Source: Paraphysomonas bandaiensis
Taxonomy: Eukaryota; Chrysophyceae
Length of the DNA: 64,000 nucleotides
Assembly: GCA_965644295.1 (NCBI GenBank)
Contig: CBFFRP010000035.1
Span: 186,001-250,000, forward strand
Reading direction: 5' to 3'
The notes under the pieces were generated by a model. That model made no database searches. It was given only the letters and a program-made list of their open reading frames with translations, and was not told the DNA's origin. Both the position numbers and the translations under genes were made by a program. Positions 25,851 to 38,696 of this stretch are shown one piece after another; within the stretch, counting starts at the first letter, position 1, and the number at the start of each line of letters is the position of its first letter.

Positions 25851-26127
25851 GGCAGTTTAATGCATGCAATGCAGGTGTAAACATCGCTCATCATTCACAA
25901 ATTCCTGTCTGAGCAGTGATAATATCTGAATTGGTGGTCTTAGATCGCATCTATATAAGCGATGCGCACTAAGCATTGCAGTGTACGTACACAGCAGGCC
26001 GCATTTCAAAGTTTCTGTCGTTTCTCTCCAAAATCAAACAGCTTGACGATAAGCACACTTCAGATTGTTAAACACCCCATATGAAGAGACAGTGTGAAAA
26101 GAGTAATACAAGGCACTAGAAATCCAG

Positions 26128-26477
26128 CTATACAGCTTCTACCTTCTGATATACGTAAGCCACTCGGGCTATACTCATCACACTATGGAATGGTTTCGTG
26201 TTGTTATCATAACATGTTACAAAGCAACCACTCGTATCAACTCCTCCAACAGAAGTGTTATTCGTAGCACCTATTTGCGAAACTAGTGAGGTTCTGCTGT
26301 GAGTATACAAAGGAATGGTATAGAGAGTCCTTTAATGTAAACCCGATTTTCGATGCAGGGTTCATTCTGTGCTCCGTGAATATAGACGGTCATGATGGTA
26401 CAAACCAGTGCAGCACGTGAGTCAGGTGTTGGAAGTATTGTTGGCGGTAACTTATCATTGTTATTTTTCGACACCAA
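26128..26477 (-). CDS. Doubtful small or partial spliced gene
   Basis: Two minus-strand frames join in phase across a 46-nt GT-AG intron (about 26343 to 26298). Together they read ...AALVCTIMTVYIHGAQNEP then SQIGATNNTSVGGVDTSG and end KVEAV-stop. The composition looks protein-like, but no family is recognised, no ATG start is visible (an in-frame stop lies just upstream), and the opposite strand also has an open frame. It may be the last exons of a decayed gene. Confidence 0.25.
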
Positions 26478-26997
26478 TGCTAATCAAGCCAATGCGAAAA
26501 TACCGTGGCCTTTCTGCGTTTTGCTTGCGGGAACTCCCTGTCAACCATATCTGCTTGGTTTGTAATGAAATCTCATATCAACTCTGTTCTCTAATATGCA
26601 TGGTGGTGGTTGTTTGCTCATACAGTATATGGATCTTAATCGCTTTGTTCTTTTTACGGTTGATATCTAGATATTACATATTGAAAGTAGTACGTTCGTA
26701 AAATCGTGATATTCTGAATATCATAAGAAATGGAAGTTATATTGCTTTTTCGAACACCATTTTTGGCCAGTGTGTTATACGGTGGCCGTAGTATTAGTAA
26801 AATCGAGGTATTTGTAGATATAAGGATGCTTGTCCTGCGTCGAGTGTGGTGCTACAATAGGCATGGACAGTTACAGAATAATAACTGTTTATTACCTATA
26901 TGAAGTAAAAAGTTCTACTATCTGTGGTCCAATCCCCTATATGAAGCAGTAACTTCAACCACGCGCGGTACAAATGCGCCACAACTGAATGTATTAT

Positions 26998-27490
26998 TAT
27001 TAGCAATAGGCGTGTAAGAGTCATAACTAATCTAGCATTTTAACAATCTAGTGCTTAACTCTGATATCCTACTATATAATGCTACGAATGCTACCAAGGT
27101 GCAACTACTTTTGCTCTATCACTTATAGCAAATGCAGCGAGCAAGCAGAATGTTGATATACTCGACATCTGCTGGCTTCAGGATTTTTGAGTCCTTAAGG
27201 TGTGCAGCCCGGATTCTTGACTTCAGCAGGCAGCCAAATACCCCGGGTACCCTTGAGGTGGGCCCAGTCCCAGATTCCTGTTTATTCGTCAAGTTCCAAC
27301 GGCGTCTACACAAGTGACACTTATTGGTGTCCCTTGTACCACACAAGCAATTGGCTATGAGTGGGCAGAACAATATCTGATGTCTATATGTTTTCGGCTC
27401 ACGTAAGTTTCCAGCAGGTGAATAGCACCGGTACTTATCCCCCAGAACACCACAAAAAGGTTCGAGTCCGACGTTGACGGGCTGCGTACT
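26998..27490 (+). repeat. Composite repeat A (reverse) plus B (forward)
   Basis: A-derived part 26998-27100 (AGCAATAGGCGTGT to CCAAGGTGCAACTAC), linker, then B to about 27490. B contains AAAGGTTCGAGTCCGACG near its end, in which GGTTCGAGTCC matches the consensus of a Pol III B box exactly. The whole unit matches 58383-58850. Confidence 0.8.
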
Positions 27491-28229
27491 ATAAGAGGCA
27501 ATATGAAATAACATTACGTAAGCAAATGAAAAATCATATAATTGTACACGTTAAATTCAAAACAATAAATCCCTAAACAGCAACAACAACTAATGATAAG
27601 GATGCTGAGGGAATAGCAACTACTATGTATTTGAATTCGTACGTAAATGTGTAAAATTGTAGATACACGAGGCTTCTGCTTCAGACCACCTTCATCATTA
27701 AAAGTGGCATTTGAACTCTCTTGGAAAATCTTGAGGTGTTGCTCCGAAGTCCTTGTTTTGAAGATAAATCATTTGCAAAACATCGTACTGAGCTACTACA
27801 TCAGACGAAGAACGGAATACAACTTGAGTGACCGTTTCATGATCTGCGTTTGAGAATTGCGGAATATAATGAAGTTACATTCTAATGGCTATCATTATCA
27901 TAATTAGGATATAAGATAGTTTCTGTTCGAATCGAATATTGAAGCTTTATCTCCACTTTTCCGGTGCTAGGATGAACGATCTGTTGTGCCCAATCCAATT
28001 CAGGTCAAAAATATTTTCTTAAGACAAAATGGGGACAGAAAATTAACATGGGCAACAAATCCAAAGTAACTGCTTTGATCAGATAATGCATTTATGCCAT
28101 AGACTTGTCTCTAAAACTAGAGAGGTAATTTTAGTAGCATTACGTTTATAATATCCTCTTACAGCATTGCAATATACATTTCACATATACAGCTCAAAAG
28201 AAATTAAATACTACACTTAAACGTACACA
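27491..28229. other. Intergenic, no gene seen
   Basis: AT-rich 3' flank of the minus-strand repeat protein. The word CTGAGGGAATAGCA at about 27607 recurs at about 48270 next to another B fragment, so repeat-derived sequence may extend to about 27650. Confidence 0.35.
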
Positions 28230-29446
28230 TCAGCTTATTACTATCGTCGTTTGACCACCTGTTAAATGTCGCCTTGATGTTGCACAAAGTGGCTCCGATA
28301 CGTGAGTATCCCTCTGGACTACATCAGTTAATAATACACTGGACCCAGAAGCTGTGGAAACTCCTGATTTCTTGGACCGTCGGAGTGGTCGTTTGTTGGG
28401 CTCATAGCTTGTTGCTCGGGCAATGGTTTGAGCTGTTACTTTCTTGCGACAAGAATGATATGTGAGGCCCTTGTCATTGGCAGTATCATTCACCAATGAA
28501 ATCGAAGATGACGATGCCGGTGATAATATCATTCGACGAGGCGTGACTGGTCTAGCAGAAGGCGTGGCGGATGGATTAGTATTGAATACATCTGATGAAT
28601 TATTTGTATTGCTTTGAACAGAACGTCTCGAGCGATGTACAGGATCAACTGGAGCACTGTCTGTTAGAGAAACAGAATCTGGTCGCCCTGTAAGTCTCCT
28701 TCTCCCAGGTGTATTCGGACGACTATTTTGAGAAGTATTTTCAGCTTTATCAGTCAACGACACGGTTGATTTTGCGGCCACGGTGGCAACAGGCTTTCGT
28801 GTGTAATGTACTGGATCAACAGAACCTCCAGATAGACAGACAGAAGACTTCGATTTATCATGATGTTGTTTTTTGGCTGGAGTAATGGGACGCTGAGGTC
28901 GGGCAGAGTCTTCAAGGGAAAGTGTACTGTTGCCTGTTGGTAAACTTTTCTTGCGATGTCTAGCAGGTTCTGACTTCGCACTATCAGATAAATCCACAGT
29001 AGATGATGCAGTCGATGAACGAATGATCTTTTTAGCTGGTCGACTAGGAGAGTTACTCTGAGGTTTCGTAGCATCAACACGAAACACTGAGTTCATGTCA
29101 CCGCTACCGCAGGCCCGTACCAACCCCTTCGAGGTACGACTGCTAGTTGCCGGGGCATTTTCGTCATAGTGTAACAACGACGTGGCGTGATTTGCGGGTA
29201 TATGCTTTTTACCACTAACGTATGGCTCTGGCGCAGCTCCTCCTAACGCTATTGATGATTCTCCACCAGCAATAATTTTTTTAGGTGTTCGTTCTCTTGG
29301 AGTGTGACTGCTTCGCGTAGGGGAACACAATGTTTTAGCTTCAGTCCCCCGAGCACTTGTTCCTTATAAGTCAGTTACATGGAGTCGTATAGAAACATGA
29401 AGTGTGCATTACCTAAACCTGTTACTCTCACTGACTTCCCGAACAT
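28230..29446 (-). CDS. Basic Ser-rich protein with about eleven short repeats
   Basis: Two exons: 29446-29413, giving MFGKSVRVTGL, and 29362-28230. The frame closes to 388 residues. There is no known domain. Almost the whole protein is built of a loose 30-40 residue unit: a Ser pair followed by hydrophobic-x-Leu-x-Asp-x-Ala, a Pro/Thr-rich spacer, then an Arg/Lys pair. Clear cases are SSTVDLSDSA, NSTLSLEDSA, KSTVSLTDKA, DSVSLTDSA and SSSISLVNDT. It is strongly basic and predicted disordered. Such repeats occur in cytoskeleton-binding or nucleic-acid-binding proteins, but I cannot assign a function. It is head-to-head with the BSD-domain gene. Confidence 0.8.
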
Positions 29447-30080
29447 TGTGGATTATTACTCACGGAGAAGTGGATAAGTATGACGACGGGTTCATTTAGT
29501 TCACCTGATATTTGTTGACACTCACATGTAAGTACGCTGTGCGTGGACAATGCTGCATATGTTCATTTACATCTAGACATCTGTGTGTACGTACACGGCT
29601 ACACGGCGCACATATCTGATGCATATCTGCTGTACATGTGCCATATCTTGTCATACAGTATATGGTATACGTATACTGTACCGTATACGACAGTATACCT
29701 ATGCATTGACACTCACATGCGCAGAAATTTCCCTACAAAGTATCGTACGTACTACCCCGTTTTTGGGCATATGGATCCTCTATGCTGCTGCTCTTCCTCT
29801 CTAGATGTGTACGGAAATATTCCCAGTGATAAATACGGTACACCTACACAGCAGTACAGAGAGCCATACTCGTATCGGCACTCAGCCCCTCCCTCTGCGC
29901 AACACAATTGAGCCAAAAATGCTGTGTGTCATGTACCACTGTACAGCAGTGTATGAGAGTTAACCGGAGCAGTCGAAACAATAAGAATAGTTGAAGAGAG
30001 AGGAGAGGGCCTTGACTGTACCGTACCACTGCAGTGAGTTGTATTATAATCCATTGCCGGTTGAGTGTGAGTGTGTGAGT
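29447..30080. promoter_or_regulatory. Divergent promoter of repeat protein and BSD gene
   Basis: Four GTATAC copies lie within 34 bp (29665, 29671, 29683, 29693). CAGCAGTACAG lies near 29849 and GTACAGCAGTG at 29941. The gap between start codons is 634 bp. Confidence 0.55.
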
Positions 30081-31323
30081 ATGTGGAGTGCTATTAAGAG
30101 TGATTTATTGGAGTTCGTCACAACTGTTCAGACGGACACTTCATCCACCATATCAAAGGTAATAAAAGACAATAGGAAGGAGGAGAGTCATGAGCTATCG
30201 GAGTCAGAGAAGATAGTTCAGAATCTTCGACAGGACCGGGAAACATTTTCATTGGTAGATCTCCGCGTATTAATGACCTTTGAGTCTTACAGTGTGTGTA
30301 GGATGTCGACATGAAACATTATGAGCAGTATAGAAACTTTCTGAAGACTTTTTCCCTAAGTGCCAATGCTGCCGATATAGCTCGAATACTGGAATGGGAA
30401 GAGGATGTTTCAATGTTTTATGCTGATCTGGTGCCACGTGATATATCTGCGGAAACGTTTTGGGCAAGGTAAGTGAACATAGGAAATCATTTGTAGTTCT
30501 ATTATTCACCAGGTGATCTCGAATATTATCTATATACAGGTATTACTTCAAACTTCGTCTAGCACAATCACAGAACATAGGGGAGGCTTTTGATGATGAT
30601 GAAGAGGAGCTCACCTGGGATGAAACAGAAACCAAAGAATCTGACCAAACTGCTCCTGGGCAAGATGAAAACATAGGACAGAATTCTATAGATTCAGAAG
30701 TTCGAAATGTGCAAGGTGAAGAGACCAAAGATATGACTGAGATTTCAGAAGCTGTAAATGACGAAATATCCCAGCTGCGGCGTGAAAACTCCTTCCTGAA
30801 GCAGAGGGTGTGTGAATTGGAAGGGGAGGTGTGTATGTTGCAGCGGAAGCTGCATATGTGCACTGGAGAGAGCTTGGCCACTCTACAGCAACAGCCTATT
30901 TGTTCGATGGATTCTACTTTGCAAGGGCAGAGCATGCGTAAAGAGATTTCTACAGAAAGTGACTTATCTGCGCGTGCTGATGAAATAGTTCGAGATAGGT
31001 CACCATTTGTGAAAATCGATTCATATCCTGCTAGCAGCGCTGAGAGTGACGGAATTGTTGTAGAGAGGGGCTCCGAGTCAGACAAAGAAAAACTATCGTC
31101 CAACTCGAGGACCGACGAAGGCAATCGCCGTAACACTTCGATATTGAATTCAGAGTTGGGTACAGAGCAGGCGAATGCAGTTTCCACGAAACCTCTTGTA
31201 CCTGTTTCTCCACTGCACTCTAAGGCTGCGCCGTCATCACAGGCCTCTTCGAGTACACCACCCGTTCTCCGTGGTCTAGACGAAGATGATGAAGACGAAG
31301 TTGGGTGGGATTCTGCATGGTAG
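30081..31323 (+). CDS. BSD-domain protein (BSDC1-like)
   Basis: Three exons: 30081-30254, 30302-30468 and 30540-31323, closing to 374 residues. The N-terminus (MWSAIKSDLLEFVTTVQTDT) matches the start of BSDC1-type proteins. The BSD domain (about residues 60-130) shows the typical alternation: YEQYRNFLKTF, ADIARILEWEEDV, LVPRDISAETFWARYYFKL. Downstream are acidic stretches, a coiled coil with ISQLRRENSFLKQRV, a Ser-rich segment and a C-terminal acidic DEDDEDEVGWDSAW tail. The conserved W near the end is typical of the family. The molecular role of BSDC1 is poorly known. The start ATG at 30081 is chosen because it aligns with the family N-terminus. Confidence 0.88.
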
Positions 31324-31788
31324 ATCAAATCATCACACTATACTTTTTCTTGTCATGTTCCTTGTATTGCGTTGTAAGTTGTAAGAGGCGAGTCTCATCA
31401 ACGCCTGTGCACATGATACCTGTTTGAGACACTTATCCGAATTTGTAATACGAATCGTTGTAACAAAGTAGATAGTGACACATATTGATGATTCTGTATA
31501 TGATACCAATAACCCAACTTGTACAGCTCCGGTGTTGACACTCGATATAACAAAATTAACTCTTTGTTTATTTATTCGTGTGCAGGCGAGCACACTTGTG
31601 TTATAAATAGCCGAAGCAAGTAGACGGCATAAATAAGCATGCTAGTCAAACAGGTTTACTATAATGGTGCCATCCCAACACTAAGTGATTCACAACAAGT
31701 GACCAAGTAAATTACAGAAGCGAGTTATTATGTTTTTATTATTACATGACTAACTGCAGATAAATTAGATTATCTACACAACGCTAGC
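31324..31788. other. Tail-to-tail gap without gene
   Basis: 465 bp between the ends of two convergent genes; nothing beyond AT-rich sequence. Confidence 0.4.
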
Positions 31789-34745
31789 TTAGATGGTGTT
31801 TTCGACATAGAAGAGTGTCAAAACGCATGGCACAATGCCACCAGGAGCCAAAAATATAGCAGTTCCGGTTTCATCTGTTCTCACAACTGTACGGTGCTTG
31901 CCACATGCGCAATGCTCAGAAGATAGAGTTTCGTACACGGCATGGGGGAGAAGTCCACGGATAGAGTACTGTGTATTACACGGGCGATTATCATCAACTG
32001 GGACAGAAATCGACACTTCTTTAGGACTATAAAGCACATTAATATTTCCGGTATGATATTCAAATTCGGAATCACCGGTAGACAATAGAAATGGATCAAT
32101 CGTCACTCCTGATATATCCAACTTCACCCCATACCGAATGTCCTTCAAAAGCATTGAAACAAGTGCCGGATATTCAAAATAAAACATTGTACGGTTTTCT
32201 TGTTGCATGCCATCACATCCATACCTCTCATGCAACCATGTGTTAGCATTTAAATCACGTTTAAGGGGCTCCAGTACAACGTCGTTGAAGTAATTAAGGT
32301 CTTCCGCAGACCCTAGTAGCTTTCTTCCAACGGCATCAAACCATCCAATGCGACCCATTGAACACCACGAGTCACCCGTGTTTCCATCAGTGGTATCTTC
32401 CACTCCATAATACTGCTCTGACACAAACTGCGCACCTGCCCCAGAAGCCGCAGAACAACGGCCGCCATCAATGCGCTTCTGGATCAGCCTTGCTCTTGAG
32501 CTATCAGCAACTCCATGTGCAATTGCAATTACATTGGCATCGTAGTCTACAAAGTCACGAGTTGTCCCGTCAATGTTGAGTTGTGTAATGAAGTGATCTC
32601 CCCCACTACTCTCATTGGCCCAAAGGTATTCATTCATTGCTTTAGAAACTTCACTAGCCATCATTTCGAGCTCACCAGCGCGGGATGAATTACCGACAGC
32701 ACGCTCAGCGGCTGCAAAATCACGTAGAAAACCAACCACCATTGCATTAGAGTCAGAGGTGTAGTTATTTCGAATGAACACGTCAATCATGAGTGATCCA
32801 GGGGCGTAGAGTAAATAAGTATCATTCTCAATTAAATTAAACACGAATGACGACGCTACTCGAAGGGTAGGCATATAGTCTCTCAGCCATCTGAAGTCTC
32901 CAGACGTCGCCGCGTACTGCAATGCAGTTTTAACCCAAAATATATTAGGTCCAGTTTGTGTTTCTCCAGAAAGAGCAAGGTAATACGGCTCTGCTCCATT
33001 GAAGTGGTGAGGAAGCTGCCCAGTTTCAGTCTTCATGAATGATCCCGTGCGTTCGATAACTTGACGCACTTGATTCTACATTATAGTTAAAAACTGAACT
33101 ATATAAAATACGAAACGTCGTACGCCCACATCAAAATGATGATACGATATCAGATAATGACAACGGTTAAGTGATAACCTGTAAATAAGCATCACCAGAG
33201 TACAATATTGCACTTAAAGCGAAGAAATTATCCGGATCGAAGTAATTGTATGTGCCATCATAACCGCGGCCTGTCCGTGCATATATTATCCATGACATCG
33301 GAAACACTTTTATCTCAATATACAGTTAACACACAAGCTTATGAAAGTACACAATTCGTGAATTACATATACATTCTGTACGACATACGTACTGTTATCT
33401 TGTCGTAATGTAGTGGCGATTTGCGCAACCCGAAGGCCTTCTTCCACCTCGTTGTTGTAAGTACAGAGGTTGCCTACGCCATTAGCGTAAATGCCGGTCA
33501 TGAAAGCCCCTAATGGACAAAAATAAGAAACACGCAATGAATTTGATAAAAATAAAGCTATACCAACGATTCGCAGATAGTAGAAATCAACACTATAATA
33601 TCTCAAGTACATGTTTACCTAAATCCCCAGCACCATCTGTGTCCATATTGGGAACCTCACCAGAGGGCAAGCCCCCACTCGGAAAGTTATAGTTATTAGG
33701 AGCCAATATTAGTTTCTTCTCCCAAGCCACGCTTTCCAATCTATTGCCACCGTTTTGTGCATTCCATCCCTCCGTCCAGAGGTCTCTGAGAGTGAGTTCA
33801 TATGTTCCAGCAAGAATCTCTTGAAACCCCGTACGGAACGAAGCTGTTGAGTCAGAGCTCGAAGCAGCGGAAAGCATTACAGTTACATCAGACTCACCAC
33901 CTTGTGCTCCAGGACGAAGTATATCTATAGATCCATGCTCACCTACAGAGCGTGATAATCAGTACAAACAACGGGTATACGCGTATCCAACATAACAGAA
34001 AGCGTCAACGAGTAAACGAGACAGCGTAAAAGGCATCTATACGCCATTTATAGGAAAGAGTTCTGATATACCTAGTGTGTATAGGCGAGTAAGAGCATCA
34101 CTGGAACCAAAGTATGATCGTTCGGGAGAAGCGTTCATCATCTGTACGACTCCCGTATCATACAACCCAAATATAGAAGCAGGAGTCGCGTATAATGAAT
34201 GTCGAACTGATTTCAAAGTGTATTCACTCGATATGTTCAGAACACCACCTTTTGTAAGCAAAGTGAGGCTACGTTGACCCCTACAAAGTTCAATACTCCA
34301 AGATTCAACAGAACTTGGGTTGTCAATATCATCATACACTTCATTGATAACAACGGATGCGCATCGGTTTCCAACATGTGTGAAGTACAGGGGGGAAGGC
34401 CCACGGCCAGCTGCTGAAGTCACAGTCCCGTCGTCTTCTTCACGTTCTAACTGGAAACCCGAATTTGTCAACAAGTTTTTACTATAGTTCTTAGAGCCTG
34501 TCATCATCAGTATGTTACGCGTTGTGCTTCATATCATAATTATATTTATATTCACCATTAAAATCGCCGCTGAGAGAAGAAATGAACGCTCCGCCAGAGA
34601 GAGAAACATCCGCTTTAACAAAACCATTTTCAAGTGTGCATATTATCTGCTGATTGTCGCACGTCACCTCTGCTCTGTGTATGGGCTTGCAGAGATAGTG
34701 ACGAGCAAGCAGAAAGACAGTTAACCAGTGTATCTTTAGCTTCAT
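31789..34745 (-). CDS. Secreted six-hairpin glycosidase-like protein
   Basis: Six exons: 34745-34556, 34497-34072, 33942-33619, 33509-33393, 33270-33179 and 33075-31789. All phases close to 811 residues. The start gives a short signal peptide (KLKIHWLTVFLLARHYLC). An N-terminal beta-rich part (about 20-350) is followed by an alpha/alpha toroid typical of six-hairpin glycosidases (about 370-680): YNYFDPDNFFALSAIL, GQLPHHFNGAEPYYLALSG, TQTGPNIFWVKTALQYAAT, DFRWLRDYMPTLRVASSF, YAPGSLMIDVF. A C-terminal beta domain ends it. Acidic residues around DPDN and the APGSLMID segment are candidate catalytic groups, but I cannot name the GH family or the substrate. Several N-glycosylation sequons fit secretion. 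Head-to-head with the C45 hydrolase gene, also secreted. Confidence 0.78.
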
Positions 34746-35253
34746 GAACAGCACACTCACAGCACTATCAACGGGATCAATATCATCATATATATACGTA
34801 TGATGCTTAGGTGTCCGGCATAGTAATAGAAGCAATCACCGTGATGTTCTCCTTGCGTCTATCTGCCTGATGTAGCAGATATCCTGCACCCAATCTGATC
34901 ATAGGCGAAGTGGATCTCTCTGTATCTATCTGTACCCGGGCAGATATCCGTATGAGTAATCTGTATATCCTGCTGTTGAAGTGATGATACATTTTTGGTA
35001 TATGTGTATACGTCACCATATTCAGTCCGGACTCCTGCTTCTTCGTATGTATGGTATGGAACTGTGTATCTGAGTGTAGGGGTCATATGCCGCAGCGAGA
35101 GTTTGGTGCCTGTACTCTGTATACATACACTGTGTATATATTATATATACATACAGCTCTACCGACATGTATATATAGACTCCAGCAGGCCACCTCACCA
35201 CATGCGCGAGTTCACGGTATCTTAGTACATACCAGTAGCTGCCATAACATAAC
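34746..35253. promoter_or_regulatory. Divergent promoter of glycosidase-like and C45 genes
   Basis: 508 bp with GTATAC at 35006 and 35119 and TA-rich runs near 34785-34800 and 35130-35180. The signal is weaker than in the neighbouring divergent gaps. Confidence 0.4.
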
Positions 35254-36801
35254 ATGTTCTTATTATCTGTGCTTGTGTCCGCCCTCTCAGTGAGCTCCTC
35301 ATATGGTGCCTACTGTAACGGTTCACCAGATCCAGGAGAGAGGACTAACGAGAACCCCATATATGACGGGCCGGTCAATTATATTCGATCTGAGGGTAAC
35401 GCCTCTCTCTATGAGGCTGGACCAGATAACGCCAAGTTTCCTATTGTCCATGTATATGGAAACGCATATGAGTGAGTGATATATATATGTGTGTGTATTG
35501 ACAGTTGCACTCATATCTGTGTATAGAGTTGGATACGCTCAAGGCCTCATTCAGAAAGAATATTTAAGAGAATTCGTATCGAAAACTTATGCGTACTTTC
35601 TTGAAATGGCTGTGGATGAAATGGGGGATAAAATCAGCCCTTTCTGGCAGGCTATAATTGTATACAAAGGGCTGAATCGGGCTTTGGACTGGTGTGCTGA
35701 GGTTACGGCGCCTTACACTCCCCAGGAATTTTATGACGAGCTACATGGCATTGCTGATGCGAGTGGTGTTGACTATCAAACTCTTTTGCGCCTGAATATG
35801 TTTCCTGAAATCACCAAAGCTAGCTGCTCCTTCTTCGGCGCATGGGGTGAAGCAACAGAAGGCCATACTTACCAATTACGTGCTCTGGACTATGACACTG
35901 TTGGACCCTTCAAGGACTATCCCCAGGTTACTGTGTATCACCCTACAGATGGGCAGCCGTTTGCAAACATGGGCTGGCCTGGTGCCATTGGTGTACTCAG
36001 TGGATTTTCTTCTGCTGCTATGGCAATTAGCGAAATCGGCGTTACTTACCCTGATGATTCGTTTGGACAAGGGACTGAAAACACTCCTCCTGAGAAAGTC
36101 AAGGTAATCTATATGTGAAGTTAGGAACTTAGAATATATCTCCCCATTTCTCCCTCTTTCGAGTGTGTAGTAATTTAGTTATGGACAGGGCGAACCATGG
36201 ATGTTTGTTCTTCGTGACGTCATGAAGTACGAGAACTCGCTCGAGAGTGCGATTAATCGTATTCAGAATGCAAACCGTACCTGTAATTTGATTATCGGAA
36301 TTGGTGATGGTGAGGCTTCTATGGTAAATGGGATCGAGTACAGTGGATATGTTGCTGTCCCATACGACGATCAGACCTTGCTTCCCGAGAATTCGACATG
36401 GCACCCAGTAATCGAAGATGTGGTTTACAACGGCATGGATTGGCTCTGGTAAGTGAATGCATAATGCATTATTGGTAAATAATATTTATTTGTTGGATAT
36501 TCCAAATTTATTGGTGTGCCATTTCACATGTAACATTTTTTGTAGCCCCAACTACGACACTGTTCTCGCCCAGCAGCTGCAAAAGTTTCACGGCAGCATC
36601 GACGAAGTAGTAACTATCCATGATATTTTGCCCACTGTGCAAACTGGTGATCTACACATTGCCTTCTACGACCTTACTTCACAGGAGTTTTATCTCTCGT
36701 TTATGCGCAAATCGGATGCGGACGAGTCGGAGCCTCACTATGCGTACGAAAGACAGTTTACCAAGCTGGATATGCAATCGCTGTTTTCAGTGACGCTTTA
36801 A
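35254..36801 (+). CDS. C45-type acyltransferase/hydrolase (Ntn fold)
   Basis: Four exons (35254-35471, 35527-36103, 36189-36448, 36546-36801) close to 436 residues. A signal peptide (MFLLSVLVSALSVSSSYG) is followed by YCNGSPDPGER. The core motif KASCSFFGAWGEATEG carries the Cys that becomes the N-terminal nucleophile after self-cleavage in the acyl-CoA:6-aminopenicillanate acyltransferase (peptidase C45) family; YQLRALDYD follows, as in that family. Family members in slime moulds and other protists (the dcd1 type) are secreted or lysosomal amide hydrolases. The natural substrate cannot be predicted. The first donor (GTGAGT at 35472) is preferred because it restores the EVGYAQG segment. Confidence 0.88.
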
Positions 36802-38696
36802 TTGCATTGCCACAGAGAAAATTTAAAATGAAATTTTTTCAGTGAAAAATGTATTTATCGGAACTCATGAATTAATGAATATTGTTTCACCTGAAATGGG
36901 ACCGTTTAAACACGCGGCACTGTAATGCCTGCGTACATAATACATGATTATGATGTCCCTTTCGCTTGACCGATGTGGAAATTATAGTGTCAGAGCCTTT
37001 TCTCGTAGACTATACTTTGATATCAATTCTCGTAGTCTATGTTATTACTAAACGTATGACTATAAAGCTACATTTGATACAACTATTTTAAGAGATATTC
37101 AGTTTTAAGTCATCGTTCACAGGCTACATTTTCATGCTTTCCTGTGTCATAACCGTGGTGTTGCGATGGATATACGAAACATATAGCCTATTATATGATA
37201 TAGGTGGCTGATACTTCAATCTAAATTAATGTAGAAAATACGCGCACTAAACGACGTCGACTCTTCCGTTACATTCAACTGGTGAAAAGTCAGTGCTGTG
37301 TATAGTGTATAGTCAACTTTAGTCACTTTAAATACATATTTAATATGCACTGTATATAATATAAAATCAGTTACTTCAAATTACTATAACCTACCTTAAA
37401 GTTTAAACCCTATTTACAGAGGGTGTTATTTCGAAGCGATAGCTGAACAAAATATAAAAAAGGAAAAGGATATTTTTCATTGTCGTTGTTGTGTGTGAAG
37501 TTGTATTCGTGAATGTTGCTTGTTCTAATCTCAAATTGTTGATCTCAAGCTCAATATTACTTTGTGATGGTTGTTGTGAATGTCTTATTATCAGCAATAG
37601 GCGTTTAAGAGTCGGAACTAATCTAGCATTGCAATTTAACTGACTAGTGCTTATCTCTGATATCCTACTATATTATGCTACGAAAGCTGCTTGTGCGTCT
37701 CCGCAAATACCACGGTGCAACTACTTTTGCTCTATCACTTAAAGCAAATGCAATGAGCAAGCAGAATGTTGATATTCCTGACATCTGACATATGCTGACC
37801 TCAGGCAAGTTGTTTGTGTAAAGAGATTAAGTAAATTGGGGAGGATCGTATGACCCGGCTTAAACAGGCAACTAGTCGTATTCCCATATCTACCTACTAA
37901 ATCGTATTGTATAGTTTAGCACCTGTCGGTACATTCAATAGAATATAGGAGTCATATTAGGCTTTTATTGTCGTTGGTTGTGGCAACGCACAAGCTTGTG
38001 CTACTTATAAAAATCAGATACTCAGTATAGATTACATACATGGAAATCATGAATTTTGGAGACACAACACCTACATAATATAAAAAGAAACAAGGATGTT
38101 TGAAGAAGTCAAAGTCAACATGGGTTGGATTAGGGGATACGTGTGACGAAAAGTAATACTACCAATATTTTCGTATTAGAAACAGAAGAATGTAAAATAT
38201 TATCATGTTTATACAGGATACACAATTTGAAAAAAGTTAATATAATAATGATATTACCTGAAAAAACGTATGTAGGAATTAGCCACTGAGGCAGCACACC
38301 TGTGCAGTAATTTACTATTTAGGTAACGATAAGTTCTAACCGGATGTAGCAAGACAATGAAAGGAAGAGCACGATATATGAGTTACATGTTACATATATA
38401 TTATCACATGTTACACGTGAACTCCATTGTCACAATACGTAAAATTATTTACTTTTAATTAAAAATGTACCTTGAAATGTCATAATAAAGCAACTCCGAA
38501 ATAAAATAGTAAATCATTCGCTGATAGCGTCATAATATCCATTTAATATAATAGCATTTGCATATATTTTTGTCTGTCCACTGATGTGGGAGCGCATTCA
38601 TGAAATTTTAAATAGTACACAGTACAGAGAATACTGTAAAGTTTAAATACACACAATGGGACACAAGTATATACAAGGAGAGTTGTGAAAAGCGTC
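36802..38696. other. Long AT-rich tail-to-tail gap
   Basis: No gene is seen. It holds a decayed repeat A/linker copy (listed separately) and long AT-rich flanks. Confidence 0.45.
37590..37805 (-). repeat. Decayed repeat A with B linker
   Basis: AGCAATAGGCGTTTAAGAG at 37593 through the hairpin region (GCTGCTTGTGCGTC) to the linker CTATCACTTAAAGCAAATGC and GAGCAAGCAGAATGTTGATA. Element B itself is absent. Confidence 0.75.

Noticed and set aside
26408-26701. 97-codon plus-strand hydrophobic frame
   Set aside because: A plus-strand gene is expected here from the alternating layout, but no start, splice signal or motif supports this frame.
27440-27490. A tRNA gene around GGTTCGAGTCC
   Set aside because: No matching T-stem, acceptor stem or anticodon arm could be folded around it.
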